Source of the DNA: Pseudomonas sp. LFM046
GTDB taxonomy: Bacteria; Pseudomonadota; Gammaproteobacteria; Pseudomonadales; Pseudomonadaceae
Direction: 5' to 3'
Length of the DNA stretch: 64,000 bases
NCBI RefSeq assembly: GCF_000949385.2
Contig: NZ_JYKO02000001.1
Span: 2,892,488-2,956,487 of the forward strand
The position numbers and the translations under genes were made by a program. Positions 59,315 to 64,000 of the stretch are shown one piece after another (the stretch's first letter is position 1; each line of letters opens with the position of its first letter). Under the pieces are notes generated by a model that did no database searches, was not told where the DNA came from, and saw only the letters and a program-made list of their open reading frames with translations.

Positions 59315-60781
59315 ATGAGCGAGGCAACGCTCTATATCGACGGGCGCTGGACAGCGCCAAGGAGGGGCCATCGGTTTTGCAGTTGTGATCCAGCAACCGG
59401 CGAGCGGCTTGCTGAGTTGTCGGGGGCCGACGCGCGGGATGTGGACTTGGCCGTGAAAGCTGCCCGCAACGCCCTTGAGCGGGATTGGGGGCGGATGCGG
59501 GGGGGCGAGCGGGCGGGTTATCTGGAGGCGCTGGCCAATAATCTGGAGCTGCGCCAGAAGGAGCTGGCGGTGCTGGAGGCTCGGGACAACGGCAAGCCGT
59601 TGCCCGAGGCCGAGTGTGACGTCGCGGACGCCATCGCGTGCTTTCGCTACTACGCCAGCGTGGCCCGGGCGATGGATGAGTGCGATGGCCAGCCGCCGGC
59701 CCCTGGAGCCTTTGCCCACCACTTCGGTATTCGCCATGAGCCGGTGGGCGTGGCGGGGCAGATCATGCCGTGGAGTTACCCGTTGCTGATGGCGGCGTGG
59801 AAGGTCGCTCCGGCGTTGGCGGCAGGCGCGACGTGCGTACTCGTACCGTCGGAGTTCACGCCATTGAGCGCGCTTGAGCTCGGCGTGGCGGCAAGCTGCG
59901 TGGGCCTTCCGCCCGGGGTGCTGAACATCCTGCCGGGCTTCGAGCTTCAGGCGGGCATGGCCCTGGCCCGGCATCCAGGGCTGGACAGGGTGGACTTCAC
60001 CGGTAATCCGCCCACCCAGGGGAAGGGGACGTTGACCGCTGCTGTTGCCCTCAACGGCATGCGGCAACCGCTGCGTGGGAAGTCGGTCTGCATCGTGTTC
60101 GATGACGTTGATGTCGAGGCCGCGGTGGAGTGGATCCTGTTCAGCAGCTTTCGAAACCAGGGCCAGATACGCAGTGCCACGTCGCGGCTGCTGGTGCACC
60201 AGGACATTGCACCGCGTCTGGTGGAATGTCTGGTGCACGCCGTTCGTGGCCTTCGCATCGGTCCGGGATTGGACGCGGGCGTGCAACTGGGGCCTCTGGT
60301 CAGCCCTGGGCAATGCCGCAGGGTCATGGAGGCCATCGATCAGGGCCTGAAGGTGGCTCAGGTGTTGACCGGCGGGAAGCGCTTTCCGTACTCGCCGACG
60401 GAGAACTTTGTGGAGCCCACGCTGTTTGATGAGCCCGACATCCACAGCTCGATCTGGCGGGAGAGTGTCCTCGGCCCGGTGCTCTGTGTGAAACGCTTCC
60501 GAACCGAGGCGGAGGCGCTGGACTTGGCCGAGGGCGGCGGCAATGGCTCGGTGGCCTGGGTGATGTCCGCTGACCAGGGTCGTGCGGAGCGCGTCGCCAA
60601 TGGATTGCGCGCCGGCGTCCTCTGGTCCGACGGCTCACAAAGCGTCTTTATCGGGGAGCGGTGGAACAGCATGGAACACGGTGCTGCCGGCCTTGAGCTG
60701 AGCGGCTGGGAGTTGGAGAGCTGCCTGGGGATCGGGCAGGCCACCCGCCATCGCCGTGATCAGCGGTGGGCTGCTGCCTGA
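59315..60781 (+). CDS. Aldehyde dehydrogenase-like protein lacking catalytic Cys and Glu
   Basis: The start MSEATLYIDGRWTAPRRGHR (488 residues) follows GGGAGGAAAACCACC. The fold is a full-length ALDH of the betaine-aldehyde type: MPWSYPLLMAAWKVAPALAAG, VLVPSEFTPLSALELG, FVEPTLFDEPDIHSSIWRE. The active-site Cys motif GQxCxA reads GQIRSATSR (Cys to Arg, a one-base change) and the Glu motif ELGGKS reads PLRGKS. It cannot do normal aldehyde oxidation. It is either a pseudoenzyme or an early pseudogene with an intact frame. Confidence 0.85.
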   Translation: MSEATLYIDGRWTAPRRGHRFCSCDPATGERLAELSGADARDVDLAVKAARNALERDWGRMRGGERAGYLEALANNLELRQKELAVLEARDNGKPLPEAECDVADAIACFRYYASVARAMDECDGQPPAPGAFAHHFGIRHEPVGVAGQIMPWSYPLLMAAWKVAPALAAGATCVLVPSEFTPLSALELGVAASCVGLPPGVLNILPGFELQAGMALARHPGLDRVDFTGNPPTQGKGTLTAAVALNGMRQPLRGKSVCIVFDDVDVEAAVEWILFSSFRNQGQIRSATSRLLVHQDIAPRLVECLVHAVRGLRIGPGLDAGVQLGPLVSPGQCRRVMEAIDQGLKVAQVLTGGKRFPYSPTENFVEPTLFDEPDIHSSIWRESVLGPVLCVKRFRTEAEALDLAEGGGNGSVAWVMSADQGRAERVANGLRAGVLWSDGSQSVFIGERWNSMEHGAAGLELSGWELESCLGIGQATRHRRDQRWAAA

Positions 60782-60921
60782 ATGACGCCTGGTTCGGCGT
60801 GTCGCCCGGATGCTCACCCTGCACGGTTCCGGCGGCGGGAGTGGGCTGGCGGCCACGGGGCACTTTTCATTTCCGACATGGGGCGTATCGTAAAAAAGCG
60901 CATTCCCGAGGAGGTGGCGTT

Positions 60922-61287
60922 ATGTTCCAGATCATGCGAAATGGTGATAACCGGGTCGACCTCGACTTGGCCGGGAAGCTCGATAGCGATGAGATGCAAG
61001 CCGTCATTGACCAACTGACGAAGCAGTCCGAAGGCATCTCCCATGGCCGGATGCTTTATCGGGTCGGCGAACTCAAGATGCCTACGTTGGGCGCTGTGGC
61101 CGTCGAGCTGTCGCACATTCCACAGCTGTTCCGCCTCTTTCGGCAGTTCGATCGCATGGCGGTCGTGGCCGACAAGCAATGGATCAGGACAGCCAGTGAA
61201 GTCGAGGGCTCATTGTTCCCTGGCCTGACGGTCAAGGCATTCGATTCGACGCAGGAGGCGGAAGCGGAGGCTTGGCTACTGCACTAG
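60922..61287 (+). CDS. SpoIIAA/STAS-like protein
   Basis: This 121-residue protein starts MFQIMRNGDNRVDLDLAGKLDS behind GAGGAGG. The pattern (MQAVIDQLTKQSEG, GRMLYRVGELKMPTLGAVAVEL, FDRMAVVADKQWI, TQEAEAEAWLL) matches SpoIIAA-like (PF11964 type) small proteins that form a STAS-like fold. It lies 140 bp after the ALDH-like gene and before a strong terminator. Confidence 0.82.
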   Translation: MFQIMRNGDNRVDLDLAGKLDSDEMQAVIDQLTKQSEGISHGRMLYRVGELKMPTLGAVAVELSHIPQLFRLFRQFDRMAVVADKQWIRTASEVEGSLFPGLTVKAFDSTQEAEAEAWLLH

Positions 61288-61353
61288 CCTCGGGAAGGGC
61301 AAGGGGCGATATCCCTCACCCCTCTCGATCAGGCTCCTGAGGCAAAATAGAAC

Positions 61354-61381
61354 GGGGCGGTCTGCGGACCGCCCCTTTTTG
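61354..61381 (+). terminator. Rho-independent terminator
   Basis: A perfect 9-bp GC-rich stem (GGGGCGGTC / GACCGCCCC) with loop TGCG is followed by TTTTTT, 66 bp after the SpoIIAA-like gene. Confidence 0.85.
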
Positions 61382-61452
61382 TCGTGCGCGATGAAAAGGC
61401 CTGCCGCTGGCAGAGGTTTCCGCTGACTAGCAGGATGAAGCTGATCCGTTAG

Positions 61453-61523
61453 GGTGCGCCGCGCGCACCGGCAGTTTGATGTGGTGCTGGGGCCGATCCC
61501 GGAGTCGGTGCGCAGAGCGCACC
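61453..61523. repeat. REP-like paired palindromes
   Basis: GGTGCGCCGCGCGCACC (61453-61469) and GGTGCGCAGAGCGCACC (61507-61523) are two 17-bp palindromes. TAGGG precedes the first and CCCTACG follows the second, so the whole unit is itself an inverted repeat. This matches extragenic palindromic elements common in Pseudomonas chromosomes. Confidence 0.65.
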
Positions 61524-61684
61524 CTACGGCCTGCTCAGCGGAAAATGGAATAGCGACCGGATTCATTGAAGATGTTTGGGAAACGTTCGGATTCGAAGTG
61601 GGGGGATGAGCCCGTGGCGGTTCATGCGGATGAAGGCGTGGCAGACGAGAGTCTCGCCATCCGCCGCCCATTCGGGACGCGGTC

Positions 61685-62425
61685 ATGACGGCTGCCGCAG
61701 CACAGGCGCTGTTCATCGGTTGGGATGTCGGCGGTTGGAACTGCGAACAGAACCGGGCCAGTCGCGATGCGCTGGTGGTACTGGATGACCAGCGCAAGGT
61801 CCTCGGCAAGCCCTGGCGCGGCAACTTGCGTCGCTTGATCAACCAGTCGGGCGACACCGAAGGCTTCATCGGTCGCCTGCTGGGGTTGTGTGAGCTCGAT
61901 GCCCAGGCCTATGCAGCCGCCCCTGTGGTCCTGGCCATCGACACGCCGCTGGGATTCTCGACTGACTTCATCGAGCTGCTGGTGCACGGGCGGGCCGTGG
62001 AATCGATAGAGGGCTCGTCCAGCAATCCCTACCTGTTCCGCCGCACCGAGCGCTTTCTGTTCGATAAGGGCCTGAGCCCGCTGTCGCCAGTCAAGGACAT
62101 GATCGGCAGCCAGGCCACCAAGGGCATGCACGTGCTGGCCCGGTTTGCGCCGCACATCGAGCGTTGCGGCGTCTGGTCCGACCTCCAGCGCCTGCGAGCC
62201 ATCGAGGCCTACCCCTCGGCGTGCAAGCGATCAGCGCAGATGGCCGCGCTTCGCCGGGGATGCCTGCGAGGCGTGGAGCTGGAGCACGCCGATCAGCAGG
62301 ACGCACTGACCTGTGCGCTGATCGCCTGGCTGTTCCATTTCCAGCCTGAGCACCTTGCCCAGCCCATCTCCGATATCCCGCTGCGCGAAGGCTGGATATT
62401 TTTTCCGGCGGACGTGCTGGCGTGA
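61685..62425 (+). CDS. DUF429-like protein with RNase H-like fold
   Basis: This 246-residue protein reads LFIGWDVGGWNCEQNRASRDAL at the start. AIDTPLGFSTDFIELL and CRRTERFLF-like central motifs, ending ADQQDALTCALIAWLF, follow the DUF429 pattern of acidic residues in an RNase H-like fold. No clear promoter is visible. It lies upstream of recC. The biochemical function of the family is not established. Confidence 0.72.
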   Translation: MTAAAAQALFIGWDVGGWNCEQNRASRDALVVLDDQRKVLGKPWRGNLRRLINQSGDTEGFIGRLLGLCELDAQAYAAAPVVLAIDTPLGFSTDFIELLVHGRAVESIEGSSSNPYLFRRTERFLFDKGLSPLSPVKDMIGSQATKGMHVLARFAPHIERCGVWSDLQRLRAIEAYPSACKRSAQMAALRRGCLRGVELEHADQQDALTCALIAWLFHFQPEHLAQPISDIPLREGWIFFPADVLA

Positions 62426-62563
62426 CAAGGCGGATTTAACGGGCGCGTATAAGTAAGGCCCCGATGTAGGGGTATTTCGCCTCGCGGACCAAGCGACCAC
62501 GACGCACCTTGTCGCGAAATGCTGGCAAACTTCGCCATCGGTTTTTTCGACAGGAGTCAGTCG

Positions 62564-64000
62564 ATGCCCTCAAGCCCGGAGCTGTCCCCCGGCCTCATCG
62601 TCATCCACGGCAACCATCTGGAAGAGTTGCGCACCCTGGCGGTGGAGTGGATGCGCCGTTATCCGCTGCGTCCGCTGGAAAACGAGGTGCTGTTGGTGCA
62701 GAGCAACGGCATCGCCCAGTGGCTCAAGCTGGCGCTGGCCGAGCGGGATGGCTGTGGCATCGCGGCGGCACTCGACGTGGACCTGCCGGCGCGTTTCCTC
62801 TGGCAGGCCTATCGCAGTGTGCTGGGGCGTGACGCCATTCCGCAGCAGTCACCGCTGGACAAGGCGCCGCTGACCTGGCGCCTGATGCGGCTCTTGCCGA
62901 GCCTGCTAGCGGAGGACGCCTTCGCGCCGCTGCGCCGTTTCCTCGCCGATGACAATGACCTGCGCAAGCGTCACCAACTGGCCGAGCGCCTAGCCGACCT
63001 GTTCGACCAGTATCAGGTCTACCGCGCCGACTGGCTGGCGGACTGGGCCGAAGGGCATGACCGCTTGCGTACCTCGCGCGGTGGCGAGCGTGAGCTGGAT
63101 GAAGCCTCGCGCTGGCAGCCGGCGCTGTGGCGTGCGCTGCTGGCCGATGTGGGGGAGGAGCACCTGGCGGAAAGCCGTGCCGGTGTTCACCCGCGCTTTG
63201 TCGCCCGCCTGCGGGAGCTGGACGCGCCGCCCCCCGGCCTGCCACGCCGCGTCACGGTGTTCGGCATCTCCTCACTGCCGGCCCAGGTACTGGAAGCGCT
63301 GGCCGCCATGGCGCGCTTCAGCCAGGTGATGCTCTACGTGCACAACCCCTGTCAGCATCACTGGGGCGATATCGTCGAAGACAAGGACCTGCTGCGCCAC
63401 GAGTACCGTCGCCAACAGCGCAAGGGCGCGTCCTCCGGCCAGATCGGTCTGTTCGACCAGGAGGAGATGCACCAGCACGCCCAGCCGCTGCTGGCCGCCT
63501 GGGGCAAGCAGGGCCGCGACTACATCAACTTGCTGGATCAGTATGACGAGCCGCAGCGCTACCGCGAGGACTTCGAGCGCATCGACCTGTTCAGCCCGGC
63601 GGCGGAGGACACCCTGCTTGGCCAGTTGCAGAACGATATTCTCGACCTGCGTCCGCTGGCGGAAACCCGCGAGACGTGGCCACCGGTGAACCCGGCGCGT
63701 GACCGCTCCCTGCGCTTCCATGTCGCCCACAGCGCCCAGCGCGAGGTGGAGGTGCTGCACGACCAGCTGTTGGCTTGCTTCAGCGAGGACCCGACCCTGC
63801 GTCCGCGCGACGTGATCGTCATGGTGCCGGACGTGAACACCTACGCGCCGCACATCCAGGCGGTGTTTGGCCAGTTCGCCAGCGAGGACCCGCGCCACAT
63901 ACCGTTTACGCTGGCGGACCAGGGCCTGCGGGGGAAAGACCCGCTGGTGATCGCCCTGGAACACCTGCTGCAACTGCCCGACAGCCGCTTCAGCGTCAGT
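62564..64000 (+). CDS. recC: RecC (exodeoxyribonuclease V gamma subunit), N-terminal 479 codons
   Basis: The start MPSSPELSPGLIVIHGNHLE follows CAGGAG. The sequence has the RecC pattern VQSNGIAQWLKLALAERDG, FLWQAYRSVLG, RLADLFDQYQVYRADWL and VTVFGISSLPAQVLEAL, without helicase motifs yet. RecBCD repairs double-strand breaks and degrades foreign linear DNA. The gene runs off the right edge. It marks the return to core chromosome. Confidence 0.95.
   Translation, partial: MPSSPELSPGLIVIHGNHLEELRTLAVEWMRRYPLRPLENEVLLVQSNGIAQWLKLALAERDGCGIAAALDVDLPARFLWQAYRSVLGRDAIPQQSPLDKAPLTWRLMRLLPSLLAEDAFAPLRRFLADDNDLRKRHQLAERLADLFDQYQVYRADWLADWAEGHDRLRTSRGGERELDEASRWQPALWRALLADVGEEHLAESRAGVHPRFVARLRELDAPPPGLPRRVTVFGISSLPAQVLEALAAMARFSQVMLYVHNPCQHHWGDIVEDKDLLRHEYRRQQRKGASSGQIGLFDQEEMHQHAQPLLAAWGKQGRDYINLLDQYDEPQRYREDFERIDLFSPAAEDTLLGQLQNDILDLRPLAETRETWPPVNPARDRSLRFHVAHSAQREVEVLHDQLLACFSEDPTLRPRDVIVMVPDVNTYAPHIQAVFGQFASEDPRHIPFTLADQGLRGKDPLVIALEHLLQLPDSRFSVS

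Noticed and set aside
1-64000. tRNA, rRNA and riboswitches looked for
   Set aside because: No cloverleaf, rRNA-like or known riboswitch sequence was recognised by eye. A covariance search was not possible.

Overview
The window is GC-rich chromosomal DNA of a Pseudomonas-type gammaproteobacterium. The evidence is a RecC with pseudomonad-like sequence, dense c-di-GMP and two-component signalling genes, an MvaT-like H-NS fragment and Tn4652-like resolution genes. The species cannot be named from sequence alone. A large accessory island (about 4.8-34 kb) sits between two blocks of ordinary chromosome, and parts of it are clearly AT-richer.

Layout. 1-4.5 kb: a LysR regulator (cut by the window edge) diverges from an operon of an SDR dehydrogenase, an MFS importer and a split transketolase, probably a sugar or polyol catabolic unit. 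5.2-11.2 kb: first Tn7-like transposition operon, read leftward as tnsA, a decayed extra tnsB, tnsB, tnsC, tniQ. 11.7-16.2 kb: an unknown gene, a divergent TnpT/TnpS cointegrate-resolution pair around a perfect inverted-repeat site, a DUF2384 antitoxin-like protein and an inositol-monophosphatase-like protein. 16.4-18.9 kb: three AT-rich leftward genes, a DUF6615 protein, a membrane protein and a membrane-anchored PD-(D/E)XK nuclease, which look like a defence cassette. 19.0-19.5 kb: a transporter fragment. 19.9-26.5 kb: second Tn7-like operon (tnsA-tnsB-tnsC-tniQ). It runs without a gap, by overlapping stop/start codons, into a CBASS HORMA gene and a CD-NTase gene fused by a deletion to a DUF6602 remnant. 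27.2-30.2 kb: a 27-bp perfect palindrome, a small regulator, a serine recombinase truncated onto a GmrSD-like fragment, and small ORFs. 30.5-34.3 kb: TetR, a MerR/MerT-like mini-operon with a GDCCVxC protein, and small or decayed genes.

34.5-53 kb is a signalling island. It has four EAL proteins (three with altered or non-canonical GGDEF motifs, one split by a frameshift), four histidine kinases, a di-haem cytochrome c peroxidase in an operon with a sensor kinase and a receiver-kinase hybrid, and an H-NOX/kinase/receiver-EAL operon for NO sensing. Two of the kinases share an unusual [10 protein letters not shown]-box, and three receivers share an unusual PPGWDG motif, so the modules are paralogous.

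53.8-64 kb: GST and its neighbouring LysR, transporter remnants, an S24 repressor diverging from a LuxR regulator over a clear operator, a YhfG/Fic pair in which Fic has lost its catalytic core, an aldehyde dehydrogenase lacking its catalytic residues, a SpoIIAA-like protein, a DUF429-like protein and the first 479 codons of recC.

The most notable system is the second Tn7-like operon coupled to CBASS genes. The island also shows a recurrent pattern: short deletions have joined two genes or removed a gene's core at tnsA2/tnsB2, cdn/DUF6602, recombinase/GmrSD, the extra tnsB and fic.
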